From positions 310,001 to 374,000 of the forward strand of contig CAVTCJ010000001.1 in assembly GCA_963733145.1 (NCBI GenBank): a stretch of 64,000 nt of DNA, read 5' to 3'. The position numbers and the translations under genes were made by a program. Below the pieces are notes generated by a model. That model made no database searches and was not told where the DNA came from. It saw only the letters and a list, made by a program, of their open reading frames with translations. Source of the stretch: JAHIKV01 sp963733145 (GTDB lineage: Bacteria; Planctomycetota; Planctomycetia; Pirellulales; Thermoguttaceae). This document shows, piece by piece, positions 51,334-61,294 of the stretch; the first letter of the stretch is position 1; the number at the start of each line of letters is the position of its first letter.

Positions 51334-53032
51334 ATGAAACGTTCACGATCGAGATCGGATAAACGTCGCGGGATAATTGTGGTTTTGGCCGCCATTATGC
51401 TCGTATTCCTGCTGGGATTCGTCGCCTTTGCGGTGGACCTCGGCTACATCGGCATGGTCCGCACGCAACTGCAAACGGCGGCCGACGCGGCGGCCCTGGC
51501 CGCGGCGGGCAGCTCGGGCGAGTCGCAAGCCGGAATGGTGCAGGTCGCCCAACAGTTCGCCGACGCCAACATGGCCGCTGGCAGACACGTTCAACTGAAC
51601 GCCGGCGACGTCGAATTGGGCAGTTGGGACGCCGCCACGAAAACCTTCACCCCCATGCCGGCCGGGCAACTGGGAACCGCCATCAAAGTGACCGTCCGCA
51701 CCGCGGCCGACAGCGGCGGCGAAACCAAGCTGTTTTTCGGCCGGCTGTTCGGGCTCTCGTCGCTGGCCCAAAAAGCCTCGGCCATCGCCACCGTCAATCC
51801 CCGCGACATCGCCTTCGTCGTCGATCTGTCCGGCTCGATGAATTACGACACCAACCCCACCATGTCCAGCTTCAACTCCGGACTGGCCCAGCAGGTCTAC
51901 GACGACTTCGGCTTCGGCAATTACCCCGGCAGTTGGCAGTACGCGGGCCAGCCGTTGGGCATCTACAACAGCAGCAGTTGGGTAACCTATCTCACCCAGA
52001 GCGGCGGACCATTGCGGAATTCGTCGATTGATTCGCGCTACCGAGTCCTCTCGACCGATTCCTCCAGTACGAAGACCTGGAAGGCTTATGCGTGGGTAAT
52101 GGAAAAGCAACTCCGGGACTCGTTGATGCCGGCCGCCGTTCCCGTGCCAAATGCCGATGTGAACTACAGCTATTGGAAGGAGTTCATTGATTCGTTTCGC
52201 ACGAATCTGGGCTACAAGAGTTACCTGACCTACATGATGGACAACGGGCGGGAGCGAAAGCCGGACGGGTACAACTACACGCCCCTCTCGCTGAAAAGCC
52301 CGTATTGCCCGAAACATTACGAGTCGGTCGACGGCGAGCAGTTTCAGTTTCCGCCGCGGGAGATGCCCACCCACGCCTGCCGCCGCGCGCTGATCGCCGC
52401 CATGCAGGTCATTCGGGACCGCAACGCCAACATCACAGACCCGAACCAGAAGGATTGGGTTTCGGTCATCACCTTCGACAAGATCGGCGGCGACAGCCCG
52501 AAGGTCGAACAGCCCCTGACCAGCTCGTACAGCGACGCGATGGAGGCCTGCACGCGGCTGCAGGCGTGCAGCAATTACGGCGCCAGCACCGCCACCGAGG
52601 TCGGCCTCGACTTGGCGCGGAGCCACCTCAAGCCGCAAAGCCAAGGGGGACTGGGCCGCGAAAGGGCCAATAAAATCGTCGTGCTCCTGACCGACGGCAA
52701 TCCGAACCTTTACGATAGTTCGTCCACCACGATCAATAACTACAAGTACAATAATCCCAGCAGCAATTTCTACAGCAGCGGAAACTACCCCCAAAACGCC
52801 GCGCTCATGCAGAACCTCGATGATGCAGGGCGGCAACTGGAACCTCTACGCGGCGGGCGTCGGCGGCGGCTGCAACTACGACTTCATGGACCGCATGGCC
52901 CGCATGGGCGCCACCGCCAACCCGGACGGCGAAAGCCCCCGCGGCACCGCCGATCCTTCCGCGTACGAAACCGTGCTGAAAGACATCTTCGAGAAAATCA
53001 TCACCAACCCCAAGCTGCGGCTGGTGCAGTAG
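51334..53032 (+). CDS. TadG-like von Willebrand factor A protein (one frameshift)
   Basis: About 566 residues when joined. The N-terminal TadE/G-type anchor (GIIVVLAAIMLVFLLGFVAFAVD) and the typical TAADAAALAAAGS are followed by a VWA domain with the metal site DLSGSMN (164-170). A long Tyr/Ser-rich insertion (about 180-310) precedes the rest of the VWA domain (WVSVITFDKIGG, KIVVLLTDGNPN). It acts at the cell surface or periplasm, probably with tight-adherence pili or adhesion. The frame breaks at about 52813-52822 (one extra base at AACCTCGATGATG). Confidence 0.78.
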
Positions 53033-53050
53033 CGGGCGGCGCGAGCGTCG

Positions 53051-53120
53051 CCCGTTTAGCGGCCGCCGGCACGGCGGCCTGCAATGCCGCCTCGGGCGGT
53101 CGTGCCGACGGCCGCTAAAC
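53051..53120. repeat. GTTTAGCGGCCGCCGGCACG palindrome
   Basis: CGTTTAGCGGCCGCCGGCAC faces GTGCCGACGGCCGCTAAACG. Same family as 20818-20905. Confidence 0.8.
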
Positions 53121-53147
53121 GGAAAATCAGCACCACGGAAAACGTCC

Positions 53148-54631
53148 ATGCCGCCTGCCGCCGCCCGGATTCTGTTGATCTACCCACCCTCGCGGACTCA
53201 AAGCCATCTCGCCTGCCCGATGGGCATGATGATGTTGGCCGCGGTGCTGGAACGGGCCGGATACCAGGTCCGGCTGCTGGACGCCAACGCCGCCAAGAAG
53301 CGGCTTTCGGCGGCCGAGATCGTCGCGGCCGCCAACGCGTGGCGGCCCGCGGTAATCGGCATGACGCTGGTCACTCCGTTGGTCAAGGAAGCCTATCGGC
53401 TGGCGGCGGAGCTGCGCGGCGGCGGGGCGAAGCTGATTGCCGGCGGCCCGCACGCCACCATTCTGCCCACCGAGCCGCTGGAGCACGGTTTCGACGCGGT
53501 GGTCTTCGGCGAAGGCGAGCCGACCGTGGTCGAGGCGGTCCGGGCGGCGCTGGGCGCCGCTCCGCCGGAGTCGGTCCTGGGGCTGGCCTATCGCGGGCCG
53601 GACGGGACGATTCATCAGAACGAAGCCCGGCCGCCGCTGGCCGACCTGGACGCGCTTCCGCCGCCCGCCCGGCATCTGGTCGAGGCGGCCGATTTCGGCG
53701 CGACGGACGACCTGCACGCCTCGATTTTCACCTCGCGGGGCTGCCCCGGCCGCTGCGCCTATTGCGCCGGCGGGCTGTTCGGCAAGAAGTTCCGCTTCCG
53801 CTCGGCCGACGCCGTGGTCGACGAAATGATCGCCGTCAACCGGCAATATGGCACGCGGCGTTTCTACTTCGTCGACGACGCGATGTCGATGGACCGAAAA
53901 CGAATGGAGCGCATCTGCCGGCGGATGATCGACGAGCGGCTGGGATTCACCTGGAACATGATGACGCGGATCGACTCGGTCGATGAAGAATTGCTCGACC
54001 TGGCCGCCCGGGCCGGCTGTGTGCAGATCGACTACGGGGTGGAAAGCGGCAACCCGGAGACGCTGAAGCGGATTCACAAGCCGCACACGGTCGAGATGGT
54101 GCGGCGGGTGATACCGCTGACGCGGCGCTACGGCATCCGGCCGGTGGCGTTTTTCATCCTTGGCTTCCCCTGGGAGAGCGTCGAGGACACGGAAACCACG
54201 CGCCGGCTGATGGAGGAGTTGTCGCCCTACGTGGTTTTCCAGCCGGCGATAGCGTCGGTATTGATCCCCTTTCCGGGCACGGAGATTTACGAGCGGCACA
54301 AGGAGCGCTACGAGCTGGCCGATTGGTGGTTGGGGGACGAGCGGAACTACGACGCCCCGCGCCCGGCGCCCACCCCTTTTATCAAGCGGTGATGTACCGG
54401 ATGGGAGTGGTCCTGGACGCCGACTTCTTCCGCTACTCGCCCGAGATGAAGGCGAAAATTCACGAGGTGTTCCGCTTCATGTTCGCCAGCAATTTCCGCC
54501 GGCGCAACCCGCTCTTCCGCGCGGCTGCGTTGGCGGCTCTGGACCTCTCGCGGAAACTCGATTCGCTCTCGCCGGGAATCGAGCGGCTGTTGTTCAAGGG
54601 GCCTTCGCTGCTCAGGACGTGTTGGAAATAA
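53148..54631 (+). CDS. B12-binding-domain radical SAM protein (one frameshift)
   Basis: About 494 residues when joined. The N-terminal cobalamin-binding Rossmann domain shows ILLIYPPSRTQSH, GMTLVTPLVKEAYRLA and IAGGPHATILP. The radical SAM barrel begins with TSRGCPGRCAYCAG; Cys199, Cys203 and Cys206 bind the 4Fe-4S cluster. VDDAMSMDRKR and DYGVESGNPETLKRI are SAM and core strands. A C-terminal helical extension follows the break at about 54363-54375 (one G lost from CCGGGC). The family carries out radical methylation or rearrangement; product unknown. Confidence 0.85.
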
Positions 54632-54633
54632 GT

Positions 54634-54728
54634 CTCCCCTTGCCCTCTGGGAGAGGGGCCAGGGGTGAGGGCAGCGAAAGAGAACTCCCCTCTCCCTTTG
54701 GGAGAGGGGCCAGGGGTGAGGGCAGCGA
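54634..54728. repeat. Two tandem CCCTTTGGGAGAGGGGCC units
   Basis: Each unit reads CCCCT...CCCTCTGGGAGAGGGG or CCCTTTGGGAGAGGGG followed by CCAGGGGTGAGGGCAGCG. Confidence 0.8.
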
Positions 54729-54732
54729 GGAC

Positions 54733-54868
54733 TAGCGATTATTCATGTGCCGGGACGGAGTGACTCGGAGTGCGTTACACTAGCCCGAAGCGCAAGCGAG
54801 GGCAACTCGTGGCGCCACCCTCGCTTGCGCTTCGGGCTAGTGTTTGCACATGAATAATCCGGACTAAC
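54733..54868. repeat. GGATTATTCAT-ended element with nested ACTAGCCCGAAGCG palindrome
   Basis: GATTATTCATGTGC on the left and GCACATGAATAATCCGGA on the right enclose the whole ACTAGCCCGAAGCG palindrome of the family seen at 43815. Confidence 0.8.
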
Positions 54869-54889
54869 GGCAAAGCCCTCACCGTAAGG

Positions 54890-55050
54890 CGTCGTCCGAC
54901 AATAAACTACCGATTTCGTTCTGTAGGGAACGCCCTCCGTGGCGTTCCGGGATTGACGAGAAAGGCTTTTTTTCGGCTCACAGAACGCCACGGAGGGCGT
55001 TCCCGACAGGACGTGCGAGCCCATGTAATTCGGTAAGTTATTCCCGGACA
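54890..55050. repeat. Element with GGCGTCGTCCGACAATAA ends and AACGCCCTCCGTGGCGTT arms
   Basis: Outer ends GGCGTCGTCCGACAATAA and its imperfect complement TTATTCCCGGACAACGCC enclose GGGAACGCCCTCCGTGGCGT facing ACGCCACGGAGGGCGTTCCC. Confidence 0.7.
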
Positions 55051-55099
55051 ACGCCTAACCCTCTCCCGAAGGGAGAGGGGACCAATCGGATAGCGCTGC

Positions 55100-56161
55100 T
55101 CAGGACTTTGGCCCGGAAGGGGATGACTTCCCGGCGGGACCGAAAAGCTTCTCCAACGCCTTGAGCAGCATTTCCCCGCTGGCGTCGATCGATATCACCT
55201 TGCCGTTCTTGCCGACGAGGATCATCTGCGGAATCTCCGCCACGCCGTAGTATTCGACCGTGGGGCTGGGTTTCTTGTCGCCGTAGACGATCGTCCAGGG
55301 CAAAGATTTATCCTTGACGAACTGCTCGAGGTTGAACTGGCTGCTGTCGGTGCTGATCCCCACGACGTCGAACCCCTTGTCGTGGTACAGATCGTAGCAA
55401 TGCTTGATGTTTTCGATCTCTTTCCGGCAGGGTCCGCACCAGGTGGCGAAGAAGTTGACCAGCACGACCTTGCCCCGATATTTCGGCCAATCGAAGGGCC
55501 CCCCGCCGAGGACGTGGCCCTCGATCTCCATCGTCTTGCCGGGCAATTCCATGCGGCGGACGATTCCCTCCAGCAATTTTCCGAAACGGATCGCGCCGGG
55601 ATCGGTGCTACCGGAAAAAATCCGCTGCAGCTTGCGGTAGGTGTCGGCGGCGAATTTCGCATCGCCGGACAGTTGGGCCATCCGCCCGGCGTTCAGCGCC
55701 ATTTGTGCGTCCGTGCCCCCCTCGACCGCCCCGTCGGCCAGGAAGCCGACGATCTCCGTCGTCCGCGCCTTGACGTTTGCCCGCGTCAAGGGGACGGACT
55801 TCAATTTGCGGAGAAGGATTAACCCGCGAACCTCGCGGGCAATTTTCTCGTGCCCGGCCTCCTTCAATGCGACGGCGAACTTGGCGAGCTTGTCCAAGTC
55901 GTCTCCCAGGGCCTGCGATTTCGCGCTGACGGCCAACACCAGTTGCTGCTCGTCCGGTTTGGCGGCCAGAATTCCATCGGCGGCGTCGATCAGCGCCGCC
56001 CGCATCTTTTCGCTCTCCGCCGCGTTGGCCGGCGTCACCTTGGTCAACTTGATAAGAAAATCGGCCAGTTCCTGCGCCGACCCCTTGGGCACCTGGTAAG
56101 GATCGGGTTTGGCCGCCGGGGCCGCAAACAGGTACGTGTACGACAAGACCGCGGTAAACAA
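55100..56161 (-). CDS. TlpA-like thioredoxin-family protein, exported
   Basis: 353 residues from TTG 56159-56161. A hydrophobic stretch (LSYTYLFAAPAA) suggests export. A helical N-terminal region (residues 20-200) precedes a TlpA/AhpC-type thioredoxin domain with VVLVNFFATWCGPCRKEIE and VAEIPQMILVGKNG. It probably reduces or oxidises envelope thiols. A better start may be ATG 56194-56196 (MRSRLSVVVL, with AAGGA upstream): one missing base near 56165 would join it and give a full signal peptide. Confidence 0.8.
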   Translation of the reverse strand: MFTAVLSYTYLFAAPAAKPDPYQVPKGSAQELADFLIKLTKVTPANAAESEKMRAALIDAADGILAAKPDEQQLVLAVSAKSQALGDDLDKLAKFAVALKEAGHEKIAREVRGLILLRKLKSVPLTRANVKARTTEIVGFLADGAVEGGTDAQMALNAGRMAQLSGDAKFAADTYRKLQRIFSGSTDPGAIRFGKLLEGIVRRMELPGKTMEIEGHVLGGGPFDWPKYRGKVVLVNFFATWCGPCRKEIENIKHCYDLYHDKGFDVVGISTDSSQFNLEQFVKDKSLPWTIVYGDKKPSPTVEYYGVAEIPQMILVGKNGKVISIDASGEMLLKALEKLFGPAGKSSPSGPKS

Positions 56162-56512
56162 TGCTGCAGCACAACAACGCTCAAGCGGGATCGCATCTTC
56201 TTGTTCCTTGGTCGGGCGGGAATCGTGTTTGGTGGGGCGAAAAGGGCGGGATTACTTTCGCCGTCGGTGTTCCGGACCAACTTCACCAGTCAATGTATTC
56301 TACCCACTGTTGAGCGCACTGGCAAATTGATTTTAGTCCCTTTCCACTGGCAAAAATGTGCGATTCCTGACCAGGATTGTTGTCCGGCACGATTGCACCG
56401 GAAAATTCAGCCCACGTTCCCCATTATGACATTTCCCGGCTGCGGACGAGGAAAATGCAGCTTCTTTTCGCTTGTATGGATGGCATTTCAACTACCGCCC
56501 GATAGCTAGTCC

Positions 56513-56634
56513 GCATTATTCATAAACACGAAGGAACATTGTCATTCTGAGCGCAGCGAAGAATCTGGGCTGTTTGCGGCGCATCGGAGATCCTTCGCTG
56601 CGCTCAGGATGACGTTTATGAATAATCCGGGCTA
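56513..56634. repeat. CCGGATTATTCAT-ended MITE-like element, inverted copy
   Basis: Close inverted match of 16827-16952. The interval 56200-56512 has no gene I can support. Confidence 0.85.
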
Positions 56635-56755
56635 GTGCCTCAACCGGGCTGAATTGACGGCGCCACGGTTGGCTTGTCCAACCGTGTTTCCCGCACTGCT
56701 GGACAAGCCAGCAGTGGCACCCAACGTGTCAACCGAGGTCGGTTGAGGCACTAGG
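56633..56755. repeat. Element with AGTGCCTCAACC ends
   Basis: TAGTGCCTCAACC on the left faces GGTTGAGGCACTA on the right, with inner palindromic arms around GGACAAGCC. Confidence 0.8.
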
Positions 56756-56903
56756 CAGCGCCGCCGATTCGCGGCGAGGCGGCGGGTTGGCAAGATACCC
56801 ATTTTCTCTTGATTTGCCGAGGGCCAAGCCTGTATACTGTCGCCCCACGCCGAGCGTATCCTTCTCACGCGCGTTGTGTCAGGCCGCGTTCGGAGGAAAC
56901 CTC

Positions 56904-56982
56904 CGTTTAATCCGGAGCCGATGGCGACGGTGTTTGGTAATCCAACAGTGAAAGCCGTCGCCGTTGGCTCCGGGTTAAACTG
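56904..56982. repeat. GTTTAATCCGGAGCC palindrome
   Basis: GTTTAATCCGGAGCCGATGG faces CCGTTGGCTCCGGGTTAAAC. It lies in the leader of the export operon. Confidence 0.75.
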
Positions 56983-57032
56983 GGCGTTGGCGTTCGGAGG
57001 AAATGCGCCGAGGATTGAGCAGGGAGGCTCAA

Positions 57033-57821
57033 GTGACGGATTATATATCGGACATCTGGCGTCTGCGGCACTTCTGGCTGGCCCTGGTCCGCATCGACTT
57101 GCGAAAACGCTATCGGGGAACCGTGATCGGCATCGGCTGGTCGCTCTTGCAGCCGATCGCCATGACCGCCGTGTTGTGCCTGGTCTTCAGCCAGATGTTC
57201 GGGGCATCCATCCGGGACTACGCTCCGTTTCTGCTAAGCGGGTTGACGTTCTGGGGGTTTATCACCGCCGTGGTAATGCAGGGATGCCAGAGCTTCTTCC
57301 AGGGTGAATCGTATATCCGTCAGCATCCGGCGCCGCTGGCGATTTACCCCTTGCGTACGACCCTGGGCGCGGGCTTCCATTTCCTGCTGGGGTTTGTTGT
57401 CGCCATGGTTTTCGTGTGGTGCGTGCATGGATTCGGAAACCTGCCGGCGCTGGTTTGTCTCGTGCCCGCATTCGCGCTGCTGTTCGTCGTCGGCTGGTCG
57501 TTGGCGGTGATCATGGGCGTGGCCAACGTCATATTTCAGGACTCGCAACACCTGATCGGGATCGCCATGCAGATGCTGTTTTACCTGACGCCGATTATGA
57601 TCGATCCCGATAAATTGACGGGAAAAACCCAGCGTTTGGCAGTCCTGTTTCAATACAACCCTTTGGCCACGCTGCTGGAGTTGATCCGCAATCCGCTGTT
57701 GAAAGGCGAGCTTCCTTCGCTGTGGGCGGTGGGCCTCAGCTCTTTGTTCGGTCTAATTCTCGTCGGGCTGGCCATGTTGGCCCTGCGCTGCTTTGAAAAG
57801 CGAATGATCTTTTACCTCTGA
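57033..57821 (+). CDS. Polysaccharide export ABC permease (Wzm-like)
   Basis: 262 residues from GTG 57033, with AGGGAGG 5 bases upstream; ATG 57003 with GGAGG is an alternative that adds ten residues. Six hydrophobic helices and the ABC-2 signature (RYRGTVIGIGWSLLQPIAM; PLAIYPLRTTLGAGF; MQMLFYLTPIMID; YNPLATLLELIRNPLL) define a polyol/polysaccharide permease. With the next gene it exports undecaprenyl-linked glycans across the inner membrane. Confidence 0.9.
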   Translation: MTDYISDIWRLRHFWLALVRIDLRKRYRGTVIGIGWSLLQPIAMTAVLCLVFSQMFGASIRDYAPFLLSGLTFWGFITAVVMQGCQSFFQGESYIRQHPAPLAIYPLRTTLGAGFHFLLGFVVAMVFVWCVHGFGNLPALVCLVPAFALLFVVGWSLAVIMGVANVIFQDSQHLIGIAMQMLFYLTPIMIDPDKLTGKTQRLAVLFQYNPLATLLELIRNPLLKGELPSLWAVGLSSLFGLILVGLAMLALRCFEKRMIFYL

Positions 57822-57825
57822 TGCA

Positions 57826-58587
57826 ATGACGCTGATAAAACTGGAAGATGTCGGGCTGAGGTTTCGCGTGCGGCGCGGCGGCGGCGTCCATCTCAAGGAC
57901 TACCTGCTGCACGGGCTGTTCCGCCGCTCGAAGAAAGCCTCCATCGAGGTGCAGGCCCTGGAACACGTCGATCTGATGGTCGAGGAGGGGGACCGGCTGG
58001 GGATCATCGGCCACAACGGCGCCGGCAAGAGCACGCTGCTGAAGCTGCTGGCCGGCATCTATCCGCCCACCAGCGGCCGCCGGCACGTCGTCGGACACAT
58101 CAGTGCGCTGTTCGAAATCGCCTTGGGTTTCGAGGCCGACGCCAACGGCTGGGAAAACATCCGCTATCGCGGCTACTTGCAGGGTGAGACGCCCCGTTCG
58201 ATCAGCGCCAAAATGCAGCCCATCGCCGAGTTCAGCGAGCTGGGCGACTTCCTCAACATGCCGATCCGCTACTATTCGTCGGGCATGAAGGTCCGGCTGG
58301 CCTTTTCCATCGCCACCTCCATCGCCCCCGAAATCCTCATCATTGACGAAGTCCTCTCGGCCGGCGACATGACCTTTCAGACCAAGGCCCGAAAGAGAAT
58401 GAAGACCCTGATGTCCACCGCCCGGGCAGTGATCGTCGTCAGCCACGACATGCAGTCCTTGGCGCTGATGTGCGATCGAGTGCTGTGGCTCGACCACGGC
58501 CGGGTGAAGATGAATGGCCCGGCCGAGGAAGTGATCGAGGCATATACGCAACAAAACAATCCCGGTGAGAAACGGCAGGCAGCGTGA
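57826..58587 (+). CDS. Polysaccharide export ABC ATPase (Wzt-like)
   Basis: 253 residues. Walker A GHNGAGKST (62-70), signature YSSGMKVRLAFSIAT and Walker B ILIIDEVLSAGD, with an H-loop VSHDMQS. The N-terminal extension (RVRRGGGVHLKDYLLHGLFR) is typical of Wzt/TagH. It starts 4 bases after the permease stop. It lacks the long C-terminal glycan-binding domain of some Wzt proteins. Confidence 0.92.
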   Translation: MTLIKLEDVGLRFRVRRGGGVHLKDYLLHGLFRRSKKASIEVQALEHVDLMVEEGDRLGIIGHNGAGKSTLLKLLAGIYPPTSGRRHVVGHISALFEIALGFEADANGWENIRYRGYLQGETPRSISAKMQPIAEFSELGDFLNMPIRYYSSGMKVRLAFSIATSIAPEILIIDEVLSAGDMTFQTKARKRMKTLMSTARAVIVVSHDMQSLALMCDRVLWLDHGRVKMNGPAEEVIEAYTQQNNPGEKRQAA

Positions 58588-58588
58588 A

Positions 58589-58650
58589 AGAACGGAGGAC
58601 GGAGAAGAGAGAAGAGAGAAGAGAGAAGGGAGAAGGAAGAAGACAGAGCG
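58589..58650. repeat. Purine-rich low-complexity tract
   Basis: GAACGGAGGACGGAGAAGAG followed by repeated GAGAGAA units. Confidence 0.6.
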
Positions 58651-58659
58651 AACACGCGA

Positions 58660-58746
58660 TAATTTAGCCCCCGGTGAATACACCGGGGGCACGGCCCGGA
58701 GCGCCCACCCGCCGCTGCCAGCCGTGTATTCACGGCGGGCTAAATG
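58660..58746. repeat. TTTAGCCCCCGGTGAATACACC palindromes
   Basis: TTTAGCCCCCGGTGAATACA and inverted TGTATTCACGGCGGGCTAAA surround about 40 bases. Confidence 0.8.
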
Positions 58747-58778
58747 GTTCCGTTTCCGGCAATCGTCGGACAATACAA

Positions 58779-59966
58779 ATGCAGTTAATATATTTTTCAC
58801 CCGTTGCCGCCGACAGCTACGCCCAGCGGCCGCACTTCATGGTGCGGGCCTGGATCGAATGGGGCGTCGAGTCGGTGGTGTGGGTGAATCCATATCCCTG
58901 CCGTCTGCCGAATTGGCGCGACTTGGGCCGCGGCCGAGCAAACGACGGCCAGGCGTCGTTGCCGGACTCGGGCGTCCGGGTGTTGAACGTGCCCGCGTTG
59001 CCCATCGAGCCGTTGCCGCTGGGCGCGGGGCTGAACCGTTGGCTGCTGTGGCGCGAGTCTTGGCGGAAAATCGAACAATACGCCGCCGGCGGACCGACGA
59101 TCGTCGGCGTCGGGCGCCCCTGTGCATTGGCCTCGGCTGCGCTCGACGAACTGCAACCGGCCGGCAGTTTTTACGACGCGATGGACAATTTCCCGGAGTT
59201 TTACGGCGGACTATCCCGCCGCGCCATGCACCGCCGCGAACAGGCCGTGGCCGAGAGGGTCGATCTGATCGTGGCCTCGTCCACCTATCTGGCCGACAAG
59301 TTCATCCGCCGTGGCCTGCGCGTGGAGAAAGTGCCGAACGCCTGTGCGAATGACGAATGTGGAATGAAGAATGATGAAGGCGGTACTGGCCAATTGGGCA
59401 AAAATCACGCACCTCTCCTTCATCCTTCATCCTTCATCCTTCATCCTTCCCCGATTCTGGGCTACGTCGGCTGCATTGGACCGTGGTTCGACTGGCCGCT
59501 GGTGATTCGCCTGGCCCGGTCGATGCCGGAGGCCCGGCTGGAGTTGGTCGGACCGTGCGTGGTGAAGCCGCCGGAGCGGTTGCCGCCGAACGTGCGGCTC
59601 TCGCCGGCTTGCAGTCATGCGGAGGCGGCTGAGCGGATGGCCCGATTTTCGGCGGGTTTGATCCCGTTTGTAAACACTGCTCTGACCGCCGGAGTGGACC
59701 CGGTGAAGTACTACGAGTACCGCGCCGCCGGACTGCCGGTGCTGAGCACGAGTTTCGGCGAGATGGCGCTCCGCGGCCGCGAAGAAGGGGTGTATTTCCT
59801 CGATCAAGCGGCCGACCCGGCGGCCGTGGTTCGGGCGGCGCTTGCCCAACGGCTCGATGCGGCCGAAACCGCCCGCTTCCGCCGTGAAAACAATTGGCGC
59901 TGTCGCTTCCAAGGCAGCGGGTTACTTGCGTTATTGTGCGAGTCGCGGAGACGACGCGCGGCCTGA
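58779..59966 (+). CDS. GT-B-fold glycosyltransferase with repeat insert
   Basis: 395 residues from ATG 58779. A GT-B layout: N-terminal domain (IYFSPVAADSYAQRPHFMVR, DAMDNFPEF) and C-terminal nucleotide-sugar domain (LGYVGCIGPWFDWPLVIRLA; CSHAEAAERMARFSAGLIPF; DPVKYYEYRAAGLPVLSTSF). It resembles UDP-sugar transferases of surface glycan loci. Residues ~189-226 (NDECGMKNDEGG... then LLHPSSFILHPSP), between the two domains, look like a translated repeat with four CCTTCAT heptamers at 59417-59444; heptamer loss or gain would shift the frame. Confidence 0.8.
   Translation: MQLIYFSPVAADSYAQRPHFMVRAWIEWGVESVVWVNPYPCRLPNWRDLGRGRANDGQASLPDSGVRVLNVPALPIEPLPLGAGLNRWLLWRESWRKIEQYAAGGPTIVGVGRPCALASAALDELQPAGSFYDAMDNFPEFYGGLSRRAMHRREQAVAERVDLIVASSTYLADKFIRRGLRVEKVPNACANDECGMKNDEGGTGQLGKNHAPLLHPSSFILHPSPILGYVGCIGPWFDWPLVIRLARSMPEARLELVGPCVVKPPERLPPNVRLSPACSHAEAAERMARFSAGLIPFVNTALTAGVDPVKYYEYRAAGLPVLSTSFGEMALRGREEGVYFLDQAADPAAVVRAALAQRLDAAETARFRRENNWRCRFQGSGLLALLCESRRRRAA
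59341..59457. repeat. Repeat insert with CCTTCAT heptamers in glycosyltransferase gene
   Basis: ATGAAGAATGATGAAGG on the left half faces CCTTCATCCTTCATCCTTCA on the right. The four-copy heptamer tract lies at about 59417-59444. Confidence 0.75.
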
Positions 59967-59987
59967 ATATCAACCCCGGACGGCACG

Positions 59988-61172
59988 ATGGACTCGTTGA
60001 CGCTGACAACCGCGGTGGCCTTTGCGGCGTCGCTGGCGCTGACGGCGGTGGTGCGCACGGCGGCGCGGCGCTGGGGCATCGTGGACCTGCCCGACGGCCG
60101 ACGCAAATTGCACAAGCGGCCCGTGCCCCTGTGGGGCGGAGTCGCCGTCTACGCCGCCACCGTCCTGGGACTGCTGGCGACCCGGCTGGGCAACGGCGCC
60201 ACTCCGGAGTTCATCGAACTATGCACCGCCTGGATGCTCGCCGCCGGGGCCGTCTGCCTGGTCGGCAGCATCGACGACCGCTTCGATATGCCCGCCCGGG
60301 TCAAGTTGCTCCTGCAAACCGTCTCCGTGCTGCCGATCATCTTGATGGGATACTACGTCGATCGGGTCGTCGCCTTCGGCTATCCGATCGAGTTGGGCTG
60401 GCTGGGCGTTCCCCTGACCGTCCTCTGGCTGCTGGGGTGCATCAATGCGCTGAACCTGATCGACGGGATGGACGGGCTGGCCTCGATCGTGGGCCTTTCG
60501 ACCGCCGCCATGCTGGGCGTCATCGCCGTCGGCGAGGGGCATCCGCACGTGGCCCTGATGGCCTTCGTGCTGGCCGCGTCGCTGGCCGGATTCCTGGCCT
60601 ACAACCTGCCTCCGGCAAGCATCTTCCTGGGCGATTCGGGGAGCATGGTGATCGGCCTGAGCGTCGGCCTGCTGGGGATTCAAGGCTCGCTGAAGACCTC
60701 GGCCACGCTGGCCATTACGGCCCCGGTGGTGGTGATGACCCTGCCGATGTTCGACATCGCCGCGGCCCTGGTCCGCCGCCGGCTGACCGGACAGCGGTTC
60801 GACGCCCCCGACCGGCGCCACATCCACCATCGGCTGCTCGAACGCGGTTGGACCCCCTGGCAAGTCCTCTGCCTGCTAGGCGCGTTGTGTTTGACGATGG
60901 GTGGGGCGGCCACCGCCGCCACGATCTTCCGCCGCGACGCGCTGGCTTGGATCGCCGCCGTGACCCTGATCGTGCTGCTGATCCGCATGAAGCTGTTCGG
61001 CCACCACGAGTTCGCCCTGGTCAAACTGGCCGCTTTTCGTACGCTGAGGACATTCTCCATCAGGGCAAGGAACCTGCTGCATCATTCCAAGGCGGAAGCC
61101 CGGGATAAACCGGCCGTTCTCGAAAAGCCGAACGGCGACGATACATATTCCAGTCAACGCAAGGCGGCCTGA
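59988..61172 (+). CDS. Undecaprenyl-phosphate sugar-1-phosphate transferase (WecA/TagO-like)
   Basis: 394 residues with about eleven hydrophobic helices. Motifs of the MraY/WecA family: SIDDRFDMP, NALNLIDGMDGLA, FLGDSGSMVIGL and DRRHIHHRLLERG. It transfers a sugar-1-phosphate from a UDP-sugar to undecaprenyl phosphate at the inner membrane, starting glycan assembly. It follows the first glycosyltransferase by 21 bases and belongs to the export locus. Confidence 0.92.
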   Translation: MDSLTLTTAVAFAASLALTAVVRTAARRWGIVDLPDGRRKLHKRPVPLWGGVAVYAATVLGLLATRLGNGATPEFIELCTAWMLAAGAVCLVGSIDDRFDMPARVKLLLQTVSVLPIILMGYYVDRVVAFGYPIELGWLGVPLTVLWLLGCINALNLIDGMDGLASIVGLSTAAMLGVIAVGEGHPHVALMAFVLAASLAGFLAYNLPPASIFLGDSGSMVIGLSVGLLGIQGSLKTSATLAITAPVVVMTLPMFDIAAALVRRRLTGQRFDAPDRRHIHHRLLERGWTPWQVLCLLGALCLTMGGAATAATIFRRDALAWIAAVTLIVLLIRMKLFGHHEFALVKLAAFRTLRTFSIRARNLLHHSKAEARDKPAVLEKPNGDDTYSSQRKAA

Positions 61173-61204
61173 AAAGAAATTTTGTCGACGTAACATTTTG
61201 AGAC

Positions 61205-61280
61205 TGTAGGAGGCGACTCCTGTCGCCGATAGAGGTGTGATTCTAGTACAATCGGCGACAGGAGTCGCCTCCCACAATAC
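61205..61280. repeat. GTAGGAGGCGACTCCTGTCGCC palindrome
   Basis: TGTAGGAGGCGACTCCTGTC faces GACAGGAGTCGCCTCCCACA. It separates the transferase gene from the next gene. Confidence 0.85.
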
Positions 61281-61294
61281 CCCACTGACTCACT

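Noticed and set aside
51343..52836. A 497-codon frame opposite the TadG-like gene
   Set aside because: The plus strand carries a complete TadG/VWA architecture; the opposite frame has no recognisable domain.
56876..57307. A 143-codon frame over the start of the permease gene
   Set aside because: It runs through a palindromic repeat and then the permease in a wrong frame.
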